Source: Kluyvera intermedia (GTDB lineage: Bacteria > Pseudomonadota > Gammaproteobacteria > Enterobacterales > Enterobacteriaceae). Taken from it: DNA of 64,000 nucleotides. The notes beneath the pieces were generated by a model that saw only the letters and a program-made list of their open reading frames with translations, was not told where the DNA came from and made no database searches. The stretch spans positions 2,170,001-2,234,000 of the forward strand of contig NZ_CP139986.1 in NCBI RefSeq assembly GCF_034424175.1, in the 5' to 3' direction. Numbering within the stretch: the stretch's first letter is position 1; every line of letters begins with the position of its first letter. Positions 7,368-16,837 of this stretch are shown piece after piece. Made by a program: the position numbers and the translations under genes.

Positions 7368-8831
7368 ATGTCTGATGTAAACCCGATTCTGTCCGGTTCG
7401 CCGCAGAGTATTGCCGCCTACCAGGATGCTATCGAGCAGAGCACTCAAGCCGTTGTCGAATGGTTAAAGCAACCTGAGATGTATCAGGGTAAAACCGTTG
7501 AACAGCTGCGTTCTCGTATCAGCCTGAATTTCACCTCCGGGGGCCTGGGTAACCAGGCCGCTATTGAGCGTGCGGTTGAATATTTTTTAAAAGACAGTCT
7601 GTCGGTCCACCATGCGCAGTGCGTGGCGCATTTGCATTGCCCAAGTCTGGTGATTAGCCAGGCGGCGGAAGTGCTGATCAACGCCACCAACCAAAGCATG
7701 GATTCATGGGATCAGAGTCCTTCGGCGACCATCATTGAGATCAAACTCATTGAATGGCTGCGTGAGCAGGTGGGTTACCCGGCGGGTGACGCGGGCGTCT
7801 TCACCAGCGGCGGCACCCAGAGCAATCTGATGGGGCTGATGCTGGCGCGTGATGCGTATTTCGCACGCCAGGGGCATTCCATCCAGCAGGATGGTCTAAC
7901 CGGCGATCTGAGTAAGATCAAAGTGTTCTGCTCTGAAAACGCTCACTTCTCTGTGCAGAAGAACATGGCGCTGATGGGGCTGGGCTACCGTTCGGTGACC
8001 CTGGTGAAAACCGATGCCTTCTCACGTATGGATCTTAACGATCTGCAAGAGAAGCTGGCACAGGCGCAAGCCAACGGCGAGCAGGTGATGGCAATTGTTG
8101 CTACTGCCGGCACCACCGATGCAGGGGCCATTGATCCACTGGCGGAAATCGCAGCACTGGCGGCAGAACACCAGATCTGGATGCATGTCGATGCGGCATG
8201 GGGTGGCGCATTACTGCTTTCTGAGAAGTATCGTCATTTCCTTAATGGACTTGAACTGGCTGACTCCGTCACGCTGGACTTCCATAAGCAGTTCTTCCAG
8301 ACCATCAGCTGTGGCGCATTCTTGTTAAAAGAAGCTCGTCACTACGAATTGATGCGTTATCAGGCCGCGTATCTGAACTCTGATTTTGACGAAGAGCAAG
8401 GCGTACCGAACCTGGTGTCGAAGTCTCTGCAAACCACCCGTCGTTTTGATGCCTTGAAACTGTGGATGGGTCTGGAAGCGCTGGGTAAAAAGCAGTATGC
8501 CGAAATCATTGATAACGGCGTAACGCTGGCGCGTGACGTTGCGGAGTTCGTTGCAGCACAACCGCACCTTGAGCTGGTGATGCAGCCGCAGCTGGCGAGC
8601 GTCTTGTTCCGCTTCCGCCCTGAAAGCACCGACATGGCGTTTGTGGCACTGTTGAACCAACGGATTGGCGACGTATTGCTGGCATCCGGCAGCGCGAATG
8701 TTGGGGTAACGGAAGCGGATGGCGTAACCTGTCTGAAGCTGACGCTGCTGAACCCAACGGTATGCCTGGAGGACGTGAAAATCCTGCTGGCGAGCGTGAA
8801 AGAGACAGCAGAGAAGCTGCTCAAAGCGTAA
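7368..8831 (+). CDS. ddc: L-2,4-diaminobutyrate decarboxylase
   Basis: A group II PLP-dependent decarboxylase (487 residues) that removes CO2 from L-2,4-diaminobutyrate to give 1,3-diaminopropane. It has TSGGTQSNLMGLMLARD at 146-162, the cofactor-binding HVDAAWGGALLL around 273-284 and the PLP lysine K307 in DFHKQFF. ATG 7368 is preferred because GGAG at 7356-7359 sits 8 bases upstream. A GTG at 7359 lies inside that site and is less likely. The gene starts 13 bp after the dat stop, so the two form an operon that ends at the hairpin beyond 8848. Confidence 0.93.
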   Translation: MSDVNPILSGSPQSIAAYQDAIEQSTQAVVEWLKQPEMYQGKTVEQLRSRISLNFTSGGLGNQAAIERAVEYFLKDSLSVHHAQCVAHLHCPSLVISQAAEVLINATNQSMDSWDQSPSATIIEIKLIEWLREQVGYPAGDAGVFTSGGTQSNLMGLMLARDAYFARQGHSIQQDGLTGDLSKIKVFCSENAHFSVQKNMALMGLGYRSVTLVKTDAFSRMDLNDLQEKLAQAQANGEQVMAIVATAGTTDAGAIDPLAEIAALAAEHQIWMHVDAAWGGALLLSEKYRHFLNGLELADSVTLDFHKQFFQTISCGAFLLKEARHYELMRYQAAYLNSDFDEEQGVPNLVSKSLQTTRRFDALKLWMGLEALGKKQYAEIIDNGVTLARDVAEFVAAQPHLELVMQPQLASVLFRFRPESTDMAFVALLNQRIGDVLLASGSANVGVTEADGVTCLKLTLLNPTVCLEDVKILLASVKETAEKLLKA

Positions 8832-8847
8832 GCAATAAGCTAGTTAT

Positions 8848-8878
8848 AAAAATGGCTCCCGAAAGGAGCCATTTTTTT
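8848..8878 (+). terminator. Terminator of the dat-ddc operon
   Basis: AAAATGGCTCC, a short loop and GGAGCCATTTTTTT form a classic intrinsic terminator 17 bp after the ddc stop. Confidence 0.85.
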
Positions 8879-8889
8879 GTCTCTAACTT

Positions 8890-8964
8890 GTAGCCCGGCC
8901 AAGCGAAGCGCCGACGGGGAGGATACGGAGCTTTTCCCGGCGGCGCTTCGCTTGGCCGGGCTAC
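8890..8964. repeat. REP/BIME palindromic element
   Basis: Two inverted copies of a REP-like unit (GTAGCCCGGCCAAGCG and its complement at the other end) surround a short centre. It lies between the convergent ddc and dauA genes, the usual place for enterobacterial REP elements. A close relative is at 46051-46125. Confidence 0.85.
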
Positions 8965-8968
8965 GGGT

Positions 8969-10651
8969 TTAAATGATATCTGCTAGTGCGGCATCTTTAT
9001 TCGGGAAGAATGCCAGTCGTCCCGGAATTGGCTGAATGCCCGCGCGTGCCATGGTGCGCAGTGGCTGAAATTCGAGGTTAGAGACGCGTAGCTCGCAGCC
9101 TTCAGGCAGTTTCTGCACAAAACGCTGGAACGCATCCAGTCCACCGGCATCCAGTACCGGCACTGCATCCCATTTCAGCACCACAATCCGTTTGCCTGCG
9201 ATGCGCGTTTCCAGATCGGTAAACAACCCTTCAGCGGCGGCAAAGAACAGCGGCCCAATCACACGCAACACTAATACATCGTCCGGCACGGTGACGTTTA
9301 CCGCTGACAGGCGCGTCATGCGGGCGATACGGCGCATAAACAGCAATGACGCGAGCACGATACCCACGCTAATTGCGATAACCATATCGAACAACACGGT
9401 CAGCGACATGCAAATCAGCATCACGATGATGTCGTCTTTCGGCGCTTTGCGCAGCAGATAGACCACTTTGTGCGCTTCGCTCATGTTCCACGCCACCATC
9501 AGCAGCAGGGCAGCCATCGCCGAAAGCGGTAACCATGAGAGAACCGGTGCCAGAATCAGCAATGCCAGAATTACCAGAATGGCGTGAATGACGGCGGAAA
9601 CTGGGGATGTCGCGCCCGCACGCACGTTAGCGGCGGAACGAGCAATCGCCGCGGTCGCTGTAATGCCACCAAAGAACGGCGCGACGATATTCCCAAGGCC
9701 CTGGCCAATCAGTTCGCTGTTGGCTTTATGTTTGGTGCCGGTCATGCCGTCGAGTACCACGGCGCACAGTAGTGACTCAATGGCCCCGAGCATGGCCATT
9801 GAGAAGGCGGCAGGCAGCAGGGCCTGAAGTGACGCCCAACTGAGTGTGAACGTGGAGTTCGGCAAATCCCACGGCAGTACGAACTGTGGCAACAATTGGG
9901 GGATGCCGTTGCCCTGTGAGCCGTCGGCCAGAATGTAGTGGAACTGCGATCCGATGGTCGCGACATGGGCACCGAGCAGATTGACAATCACCATCACCAG
10001 GCAACCGGCAATTAGCGCAGGCAGATGGCCCGGCAAGCGAAGGCCAAGGCGAGGCCAGAGGATCAGGGTGCCGAGGGTCACAATACCAATGGCAGCATCG
10101 CCAAAATTGATGGTCGGTAGTGCCATGACCAGCGCGCCGACTTTCTGTAAATAGTGTTCCGGGACGTGCGTTAATTGCAGGCCGAGGAAGTCTTTAATCT
10201 GCATGGTCCCAATAGTGATACCGATCCCCGAAGTGAAACCCAGGGTGACCGACAGCGGAATGTATTCGATCAGGCGACCAAAGCGCGCGAGGCCAAAGAG
10301 GATCAAAAACAGGCCAGACATTAGCGTGGCGACCAGCAAACCGGCGAGACCAAACTGCTGCGATACCGGGTACAGAATCACCACGAAGGCGGCAGTCGGC
10401 CCGGAGACGCTAAAGCGGGAACCACCGCTTAGGGCAATAATGATCCCGGCGACGGCAGAAGTGTACAGGCCATACTGCGGGGCGACGCCGCTACCAATCG
10501 CCAGCGCCATTGCCAGTGGAATGGCAATGATACCGACGGTGATCCCGGCAATCAGGTCACGCATAAAGCGAGTGGTGGAATATTTCTCTTTCCAGCAGGC
10601 GTCAATCAGCGCGCGGAAAGGCATCACATCAGGGGAGAATAATTTATTCAC
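8969..10651 (-). CDS. dauA: C4-dicarboxylate transporter DauA (SulP family)
   Basis: An inner-membrane SulP/SLC26-type transporter, formerly YchM. In E. coli it takes up succinate, fumarate and aspartate aerobically at acidic pH. The 560-residue product has a hydrophobic N-terminal region with about a dozen membrane segments and the SulP-type stretches IPLAMALAIGSGVAPQYGLY and SGPTAAFVVIL. A cytoplasmic C-terminal STAS domain begins around residue 440 (VPDDVLVLRVIGPLFFAAAEG). It is transcribed in the same direction as prs, as in K-12. Full length. Confidence 0.93.
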   Translation of the reverse strand: MNKLFSPDVMPFRALIDACWKEKYSTTRFMRDLIAGITVGIIAIPLAMALAIGSGVAPQYGLYTSAVAGIIIALSGGSRFSVSGPTAAFVVILYPVSQQFGLAGLLVATLMSGLFLILFGLARFGRLIEYIPLSVTLGFTSGIGITIGTMQIKDFLGLQLTHVPEHYLQKVGALVMALPTINFGDAAIGIVTLGTLILWPRLGLRLPGHLPALIAGCLVMVIVNLLGAHVATIGSQFHYILADGSQGNGIPQLLPQFVLPWDLPNSTFTLSWASLQALLPAAFSMAMLGAIESLLCAVVLDGMTGTKHKANSELIGQGLGNIVAPFFGGITATAAIARSAANVRAGATSPVSAVIHAILVILALLILAPVLSWLPLSAMAALLLMVAWNMSEAHKVVYLLRKAPKDDIIVMLICMSLTVLFDMVIAISVGIVLASLLFMRRIARMTRLSAVNVTVPDDVLVLRVIGPLFFAAAEGLFTDLETRIAGKRIVVLKWDAVPVLDAGGLDAFQRFVQKLPEGCELRVSNLEFQPLRTMARAGIQPIPGRLAFFPNKDAALADII

Positions 10652-10735
10652 GATACTGTTTCATCCATGAGCGCATCATCTGTCAGGCGAATGGCAGTGA
10701 AGTTGGCATAAATCATACAAATAAACACTATAGAC

Positions 10736-10762
10736 AAAAAAACCCGCCGCAGCGGGTTTTTT
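10736..10762 (-). terminator. Terminator of prs
   Basis: AAAAAACCCGC, loop, GCGGGTTTTTT lies 13-40 bp beyond the prs stop on the minus strand: a GC-rich stem followed by a T tract. Confidence 0.85.
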
Positions 10763-10774
10763 AACCAAATCCGA

Positions 10775-11722
10775 TTAATGCTCGAACATGGCAGAGATTG
10801 ATTCTTCGTTGCTGATACGACGAATCGCTTCTGCCAGCATCCCGGACAGCGTCAGGGTACGGACGTTTGGCAGCGCTTTGATCTCATCACTTAACGGGAT
10901 GGTATCGCATACGATAACTTCATCAATGACGGAGTTACGCAGGTTATTCACCGCATTACCAGAGAAGATCGGGTGGGTAGCGTAGGCGAATACGCGTTTC
11001 GCACCACGTTCTTTTAATGCTTCAGCCGCTTTACACAGCGTGCCGCCGGTATCAATCATGTCATCAACCAGAATACAGTCACGACCGGCAACATCACCGA
11101 TGATATGCATAACCTGGGAAACGTTCGCACGCGGGCGACGTTTGTCGATGATAGCCATGTCGGTATCGTTCAGCAGTTTAGCGATAGCACGTGCGCGAAC
11201 TACGCCGCCGATGTCCGGAGAAACCACAATTGGGTTTTCCAGGTTCAGCTGCAGCATATCTTCAAGCAGAATCGGGCTACCAAACACGTTATCAACCGGA
11301 ACATCGAAGAAGCCCTGAATCTGCTCAGCGTGCAGATCTACGGTCAGTACACGGTCAACGCCAACGCTTGACAGGAAGTCAGCGACAACTTTAGCGGTGA
11401 TAGGTACACGCGCAGAACGTACGCGACGATCCTGACGGGCATAGCCGAAGTAAGGGATAACGGCAGTGATTCGGCCTGCGGAAGCACGACGCAGGGCATC
11501 TACCATAACAACCAATTCCATCAGGTTGTCGTTAGTAGGGGCACAAGTGGACTGGATGATGAAAATATCACCACCGCGTACGTTTTCATTGATTTGTACG
11601 CTGACTTCGCCGTCGCTAAAGCGACCTACAGCGGCGTCGCCGAGAGAAGTGTACAGGCGGTTGGCAATACGTTGTGCTAGTTCCGGGGTGGCGTTACCAG
11701 CAAAAAGCTTCATATCAGGCAC
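10775..11722 (-). CDS. prs: Ribose-phosphate pyrophosphokinase (PRPP synthase)
   Basis: Transfers pyrophosphate from ATP to ribose 5-phosphate, giving PRPP for nucleotide, His, Trp and NAD synthesis. The start is GTG 11722 (VPDMKLFAGNATPEL), as in K-12 prs, with GAGG upstream. An in-frame ATG 18 bases earlier has no better site. The 315-residue product is nearly identical to the K-12 enzyme. The signature DLHAEQIQGFFDVPVDN and the PRPP-binding loop LVDDMIDTGGT are intact. It is downstream of ispE on the same strand, with about 210 bp between. Confidence 0.97.
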   Translation of the reverse strand: MPDMKLFAGNATPELAQRIANRLYTSLGDAAVGRFSDGEVSVQINENVRGGDIFIIQSTCAPTNDNLMELVVMVDALRRASAGRITAVIPYFGYARQDRRVRSARVPITAKVVADFLSSVGVDRVLTVDLHAEQIQGFFDVPVDNVFGSPILLEDMLQLNLENPIVVSPDIGGVVRARAIAKLLNDTDMAIIDKRRPRANVSQVMHIIGDVAGRDCILVDDMIDTGGTLCKAAEALKERGAKRVFAYATHPIFSGNAVNNLRNSVIDEVIVCDTIPLSDEIKALPNVRTLTLSGMLAEAIRRISNEESISAMFEH

Positions 11723-11930
11723 GAGAAGAACCTCAGGCATGCGTCCAGTGGTGGATGAAACGGGCCAAAAACTGTGCGGGCCAGACTCGATTTCATCCAG
11801 GCGGTGTATTAAAGAGCACGATGCAACGTCTGGAACGGGGTGACGTTGTCACCGGAACTCAGTTTGCCCGGCAGGGTTTACGCATTCACATTCTTCTTTC
11901 GTCAGCAAAACTGGCGGAAATCCGAATGAT

Positions 11931-12782
11931 TCAGAGTAGGGCTTGCTTCAATGGTGAGAGGTTTACACCTTTCGCCACAAAGCCTTGCAACCATTCCGGG
12001 GCTTGCTCAAGCACCTGGCGGGCAGCGAGTTCTGTGTCGAATTCAGCAAAAACACAGGCTCCTGTTCCAGTCAGGCGCGACGGCGCGTATTCTAACAGCC
12101 AGGAAAGCACATCATCAACCTCGCGAAAACGTTTTCTTGCGATAACCTCGCAATCATTTGCGAATTCACAATTTAATAACGTCTCAATTGACCTGACCGG
12201 GGTATTTCGTGGTAGCTCGGGATCACGAAAAATGACCGGTGTGGGAATACTAACGCCAGGATGGGCGACCAGGTACCATTTCTCCGCCACATCAACCGGT
12301 GTCAGTATCTCACCAACGCCTTCGGCAAAGGCCGCGTGTCCGCGCACGAATACCGGTACGTCAGCACCCAGAGTTAACCCGATGGTTGCCAGTTCATCTT
12401 CGGACAACTGACACTGCCAAAGATGGTTGAGTGCGACCAGGACGGTGGCGGCGTTTGACGACCCACCGCCCAGACCTCCGCCCATTGGTAAACGTTTGTC
12501 GATACTGATATCAGCGCCACTACCTTTCGGCAATCGATCGCTGGTGGCGGCAGAGTGCATCAGTAGCCGCGCCGCACGAATAATCAGGTTTTCTTCATCA
12601 GGTACCCCTTCGACTGGCGTGAGCAAACGTAATTGCCCATCCTGACGCGGGACAATGGTCAGCGTATCGCCGTAGTCGAGAAACTGAAATAGCGTCTGTA
12701 AGGTATGGTAACCATCGGGACGCTGCCCGGTAATATATAAGAACAGGTTCAGTTTTGCGGGAGAAGGCCAGCGGGTCATCAT
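11931..12782 (-). CDS. ispE: 4-diphosphocytidyl-2-C-methyl-D-erythritol kinase
   Basis: The ATP-dependent kinase of the MEP isoprenoid pathway. It is a GHMP-family enzyme of 283 residues, the same length as K-12 IspE. It has the substrate-binding PSPAKLNLFL at 6-15 (Lys10), the glycine-rich ATP loop PMGGGLGGGSSNA around 99-111 and the GADVPVF segment with the catalytic Asp. Its ATG overlaps the TGA of lolB (ATGA), so the two are translationally coupled, as in K-12. Confidence 0.96.
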   Translation of the reverse strand: MMTRWPSPAKLNLFLYITGQRPDGYHTLQTLFQFLDYGDTLTIVPRQDGQLRLLTPVEGVPDEENLIIRAARLLMHSAATSDRLPKGSGADISIDKRLPMGGGLGGGSSNAATVLVALNHLWQCQLSEDELATIGLTLGADVPVFVRGHAAFAEGVGEILTPVDVAEKWYLVAHPGVSIPTPVIFRDPELPRNTPVRSIETLLNCEFANDCEVIARKRFREVDDVLSWLLEYAPSRLTGTGACVFAEFDTELAARQVLEQAPEWLQGFVAKGVNLSPLKQALL

Positions 12783-13402
12783 TTCACGATCCAGTTGTCC
12801 ATTTTCAGCTTGATGCGCTGAGAATCCTGCGTCAGTTCCATATTAGAAGGCAGGGCAGGCTGAGTTTTGCTGTCGTAGCCGCTGTAGACCACTTTCCACG
12901 TTTTCCCGTTCTGAGTGTAGTTTAATTCGCTCAGACGATACTGGTCGTCAAGCTTATAGTCCGTTGCATCGCCCGGCAGGCCGAGGATCCATTGACGCAG
13001 GCTGTTAAGCGGAATCGGCATACCGGTCAACTTGCCAATCATCTCTTCGCCATCGGCGGCGGTATAGTGTTGACCTTTATTATCGGTGAGTTGCGCAGAA
13101 CCCGGCTTACCAATCAGTTCAAGCTCGGTGCTGCCCAGTGGATTGGTCAGCAGTAGACGGTAGTTATCCTGCCCGGTTTGTTGCCAGAAGAAGCGCGCGT
13201 AAACTTTCTGCTGGTCGGAAATATACGCGAATGCGCCGCGCGTCTGGTATTGGCTTAGCTTGCGCACGTCTTGCTGGTGTTGCTGCCATTGAGGTGAGGT
13301 TGGACTTTTGCCCGGCCCTTGAGGTGCTGTGAGGGTACAACCGGTAAGGACCAGGGCTGCCAGCGGCAGTAGGCGAAGCGTGCGGAAATCTGACAGGGTC
13401 AT
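12779..13402 (-). CDS. lolB: Outer-membrane lipoprotein receptor LolB
   Basis: The outer-membrane end of the Lol pathway: it accepts lipoproteins from periplasmic LolA and inserts them into the outer membrane. The 207-residue precursor has a lipoprotein signal with lipobox LTGC (Cys22 lipidated). Gly/Thr rather than Asp follow in that region, consistent with outer-membrane destination. The mature part aligns along its whole length with K-12 LolB, including the WILGLPGDATDYKLDDQYRLSE region. It is divergent from hemA across about 210 bp and overlaps ispE by 4 bp. Confidence 0.96.
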   Translation of the reverse strand: MTLSDFRTLRLLPLAALVLTGCTLTAPQGPGKSPTSPQWQQHQQDVRKLSQYQTRGAFAYISDQQKVYARFFWQQTGQDNYRLLLTNPLGSTELELIGKPGSAQLTDNKGQHYTAADGEEMIGKLTGMPIPLNSLRQWILGLPGDATDYKLDDQYRLSELNYTQNGKTWKVVYSGYDSKTQPALPSNMELTQDSQRIKLKMDNWIVK

Positions 13403-13611
13403 AGTGACGACAATCCTTGAAATGCGTTGCAGTAATTACGCTTAATGCTAGCGTCGCCGGGGGGCAGCGTCTACGCTCAAGTTGTCTTAAATCATAAAAT
13501 TAACCTGGCCTACCTATTACTCCAAAAGGGGAGCCTCCCTTTTATTGATCTCGCGCATCCTGTATGATGCGCTCAGACTAACCTTATCAACGCTGGTACT
13601 ACTCCCGCACA

Positions 13612-14868
13612 ATGACCCTTTTAGCTCTTGGCATTAATCACAAAACAGCCCCGGTAGCGCTGCGAGAACGAGTGACGTTTTCGCCGGATTCGCTTGACCA
13701 GGCGCTGGAGAGCCTTCTGGCTCAGCCAATGGTCCAGGGGGGCGTGGTTCTGTCGACCTGTAACCGCACTGAACTTTACCTGAGCGTAGAAGAGCAAGAT
13801 AACCTCCACGAGGCTATCGTACGCTGGCTGTGCGACTATCACGGTCTGAATGAAGAAGAACTGCGCCAAAGCTTGTATTGGCACCAGGATAACGACGCCG
13901 TCAGCCATCTGATGCGCGTTGCCAGCGGTCTGGATTCGCTGGTGCTGGGTGAGCCGCAGATCTTAGGTCAGGTTAAAAAAGCGTTTGCCGATTCCAGCCG
14001 TGGCCATGTTAACGCCAGCTCGCTGGAACGCATGTTCCAGAAATCGTTCTCTGTCGCCAAGCGGGTGCGCACTGAAACGGATATCGGTGCCAGCGCGGTA
14101 TCGGTAGCGTTTGCTGCCTGTACGCTCGCGCGACAGATTTTTGAATCACTCTCAACGGTCACCGTGCTGCTGGTTGGCGCAGGTGAGACCATTGAACTCG
14201 TGGCGCGCCATTTGCGCGAGCATCACGTACAAAAAATGTTGATTGCCAACCGTACGCGTGAACGTGCGCAGGTGCTGGCAGATGAAGTCGGGGCGGAAGT
14301 GATTGCCTTGAGCGACGTCGACGAACGGCTGAAAGAAGCCGACATCATCATTAGTTCTACCGCCAGTCCGCTGCCGATTATTGGCAAAGGCATGGTCGAG
14401 CGCGCCCTGAAAGCACGACGTAACCAGCCGATGTTGCTGGTGGATATTGCCGTACCGCGCGACGTTGAACCGGAAGTCGGAAAGCTTGCTAACGCCTACC
14501 TGTACAGCGTTGACGACCTGCAAAACATTATTCAGCATAACCTGGCACAGCGAAAAGCTGCCGCAGTGCAGGCTGAAACGATAGTGGAGCAGGAAACCAG
14601 TGAATTCATGGCCTGGCTGCGCGCGCAAAGCGCCAGCGATACCATCCGTGAATATCGCTCTCAGGCTGAAACAGTGCGTGAAGAACTTACCGCGAAAGCG
14701 ATTGCTGCGCTCGAAAACGGCGGCGATCCACAGATCATTATGCAAGATCTGGCGCGCAAGTTAACCAACCGCCTGATCCACACGCCAACCAAATCTCTTC
14801 AGCAGGCTGCCCGTGACGGGGATGATGAACGCCTGCATATTCTGCGCAACAGCCTCGGGCTGGAGTAG
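13612..14868 (+). CDS. hemA: Glutamyl-tRNA reductase
   Basis: First committed step of C5-pathway tetrapyrrole synthesis: NADPH-dependent reduction of glutamyl-tRNA(Glu) to glutamate 1-semialdehyde. 418 residues, as in K-12. The catalytic Cys50 lies in LSTCNRTE. The nucleotide-binding stretch VLLVGAGET and the C-terminal dimerisation helix follow. The N-terminal MTLLALGINHKTAP carries the lysines known to drive haem-controlled proteolysis. Upstream is the divergent lolB promoter region; prfA follows 35 bp downstream. Confidence 0.97.
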   Translation: MTLLALGINHKTAPVALRERVTFSPDSLDQALESLLAQPMVQGGVVLSTCNRTELYLSVEEQDNLHEAIVRWLCDYHGLNEEELRQSLYWHQDNDAVSHLMRVASGLDSLVLGEPQILGQVKKAFADSSRGHVNASSLERMFQKSFSVAKRVRTETDIGASAVSVAFAACTLARQIFESLSTVTVLLVGAGETIELVARHLREHHVQKMLIANRTRERAQVLADEVGAEVIALSDVDERLKEADIIISSTASPLPIIGKGMVERALKARRNQPMLLVDIAVPRDVEPEVGKLANAYLYSVDDLQNIIQHNLAQRKAAAVQAETIVEQETSEFMAWLRAQSASDTIREYRSQAETVREELTAKAIAALENGGDPQIIMQDLARKLTNRLIHTPTKSLQQAARDGDDERLHILRNSLGLE

Positions 14869-14903
14869 CACAACTCTATTTATTACAAGGTGCATTTACG
14901 CCA

Positions 14904-15986
14904 ATGAAGCCTTCTATTGTTGCTAAACTGGAAGCTCTCTACGAGCGCCATGAAGAAGTTCAGGCGCTGCTTGGAGACGCGGCGACTATCGCCGATCAAG
15001 ACCGTTTCCGGGCGCTGTCGCGTGAGTACGCGCAGTTGGGCGACGTTTCCCGTTGTTATACCGACTGGCGCCAGGTTCAGGAAGATATTGAAACCGCGCA
15101 GATGATGCTCGACGATCCTGAAATGCGCGAAATGGCGCAGGAAGAATTGCAGGAAGCGAAGGCCCGCGAAGAAGAGCTGGAACAACAGCTGCAGGTACTG
15201 TTGCTGCCGCGCGATCCGGACGATGAACGCAATGCCTTCGTGGAAGTCCGCGCCGGTACTGGCGGTGATGAAGCCGCGCTGTTTGCCGGCGACCTGTTCC
15301 GTATGTATAGCCGTTATGCCGAATCACGCCGCTGGCGTGTGGAAATTATGAGCGCTAACGATGGCGAACATGGTGGTTATAAAGAAGTGATTGCCAAAAT
15401 CAGCGGCGAAGGTGTTTATGGCCGACTGAAGTTTGAGTCTGGCGGTCATCGCGTGCAGCGTGTTCCGGCTACCGAATCGCAGGGCCGTATCCATACCTCT
15501 GCCTGTACAGTCGCGGTACTGCCAGAAGTCCCTGAAGCGGAACTGCCGGATATCAATCCGGCGGATCTGCGCATTGATACCTTCCGCTCCTCGGGCGCGG
15601 GCGGTCAGCACGTTAACACCACCGACTCGGCGATTCGTATTACCCACTTGCCTACCGGCATCGTGGTGGAATGCCAGGACGAACGTTCACAGCATAAAAA
15701 CAAAGCCAAAGCGATGTCGGTGCTGGGTTCGCGTATTCGTGCGGCTGAAATCGCCCGTCGCCAGCAGGCTGAAGCCTCTGAGCGTCGTAACCTGCTGGGC
15801 AGCGGCGACCGTAGCGACCGTAACCGTACCTATAACTTCCCGCAGGGGCGTGTTACCGATCACCGCATCAACGTGACGTTGTACCGTCTGGATGAAGTGA
15901 TGGAAGGCAAGCTCGATATGCTGATCGAGCCTATCGTTCAGGAATATCAGGCCGATCAGCTGGCTGCGCTGTCCGACACGGAATGA
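14904..15986 (+). CDS. prfA: Peptide chain release factor 1
   Basis: Recognises UAA and UAG and triggers peptidyl-tRNA hydrolysis. 360 residues. The catalytic GGQ is in SSGAGGQHVNTTDSA, and the codon-recognition region includes the PAT motif (VPATESQG). It is in the hemA-prfA-prmC operon: prmC starts inside its stop codon and encodes the methyltransferase acting on the Gln of this GGQ. Confidence 0.97.
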   Translation: MKPSIVAKLEALYERHEEVQALLGDAATIADQDRFRALSREYAQLGDVSRCYTDWRQVQEDIETAQMMLDDPEMREMAQEELQEAKAREEELEQQLQVLLLPRDPDDERNAFVEVRAGTGGDEAALFAGDLFRMYSRYAESRRWRVEIMSANDGEHGGYKEVIAKISGEGVYGRLKFESGGHRVQRVPATESQGRIHTSACTVAVLPEVPEAELPDINPADLRIDTFRSSGAGGQHVNTTDSAIRITHLPTGIVVECQDERSQHKNKAKAMSVLGSRIRAAEIARRQQAEASERRNLLGSGDRSDRNRTYNFPQGRVTDHRINVTLYRLDEVMEGKLDMLIEPIVQEYQADQLAALSDTE

Positions 15987-16837
15987 TGACTTTTCGACAG
16001 TGGCTACAGCAGGCAGTATCAGCGCTGGCATCGAGCGAAAGCCCGAAGCGCGATGCTGAAATCTTGCTGCAACATGTGACCGGCAAGGCGCGTACCTATA
16101 TTCTGGCCTTTGATGAGACTCCTTTGAGTGTTTCACAGTTTGATACGCTGGCGGGGCTGTTAGCTCGCCGCGCCAACGGTGAACCGGTAGCTCATCTGGT
16201 GGGGACGCGTGAATTCTGGTCACTGCCGCTGTTTGTCTCTCCCGTGACGCTGATTCCACGTCCGGATACCGAATGCCTGGTTGAGCAGGCGCTGGCGCAT
16301 TTGCCGTCAGCGCCTTGCCAGATCCTTGATTTAGGCACCGGTACGGGTGCCGTGGCGCTGGCGCTGGCGAGTGAACGTCCTGATTGCCAGCTCACCGCAG
16401 TCGATTTTATCGCCGATGCGGTGGTACTGGCTAAGCGCAACGCTGCGAATCTTGGCATCGCCAATATCACGATTTTGCAGAGCGACTGGTTCAGTGCGCT
16501 GAACGGGCAACGTTTTACGATGATTGTGAGTAATCCGCCGTATATCGACGAACAAGATGAACATCTCGCCCAGGGCGACGTGCGTTTTGAGCCGAAAACC
16601 GCATTGGTTGCGGCCGAGCAAGGTCTGGCTGACCTCGCGCATATCATCAAGTTTGGCCGTCAGCATCTGGAGACGGGGGGATTTATGCTGCTGGAGCACG
16701 GCTGGAAGCAGGGCGCTGCAGTGCGTGAATTGTTTCATGCCGCGGGCTATCAGTCTGCTGAAACCTGCCGTGACTACGGTGACAACGATCGCCTGACGCT
16801 GGCGCAATGGTTGGGCGAGCCAGAGGTTTGCCAATGA
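15983..16837 (+). CDS. prmC: Release factor glutamine methyltransferase
   Basis: S-adenosylmethionine-dependent N5-methylation of the GGQ glutamine of RF1 and RF2. It has the SAM-binding motif LDLGTGTGAVALALA and the catalytic NPPY in VSNPPYIDEQD. It is 284 residues, a few more than the K-12 protein (277), through a C-terminal extension. The ATG at 15983 overlaps the prfA TGA; a second ATG follows directly. The operon position and target in the upstream gene support the call. Confidence 0.95.
   Translation: MMTFRQWLQQAVSALASSESPKRDAEILLQHVTGKARTYILAFDETPLSVSQFDTLAGLLARRANGEPVAHLVGTREFWSLPLFVSPVTLIPRPDTECLVEQALAHLPSAPCQILDLGTGTGAVALALASERPDCQLTAVDFIADAVVLAKRNAANLGIANITILQSDWFSALNGQRFTMIVSNPPYIDEQDEHLAQGDVRFEPKTALVAAEQGLADLAHIIKFGRQHLETGGFMLLEHGWKQGAAVRELFHAAGYQSAETCRDYGDNDRLTLAQWLGEPEVCQ

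Noticed and set aside
8890..8964. CRISPR array or phage attachment site at the palindromic repeats
   Set aside because: No regularly spaced direct repeats or spacers; the structure is that of REP elements. No CRISPR array was seen anywhere in the window.
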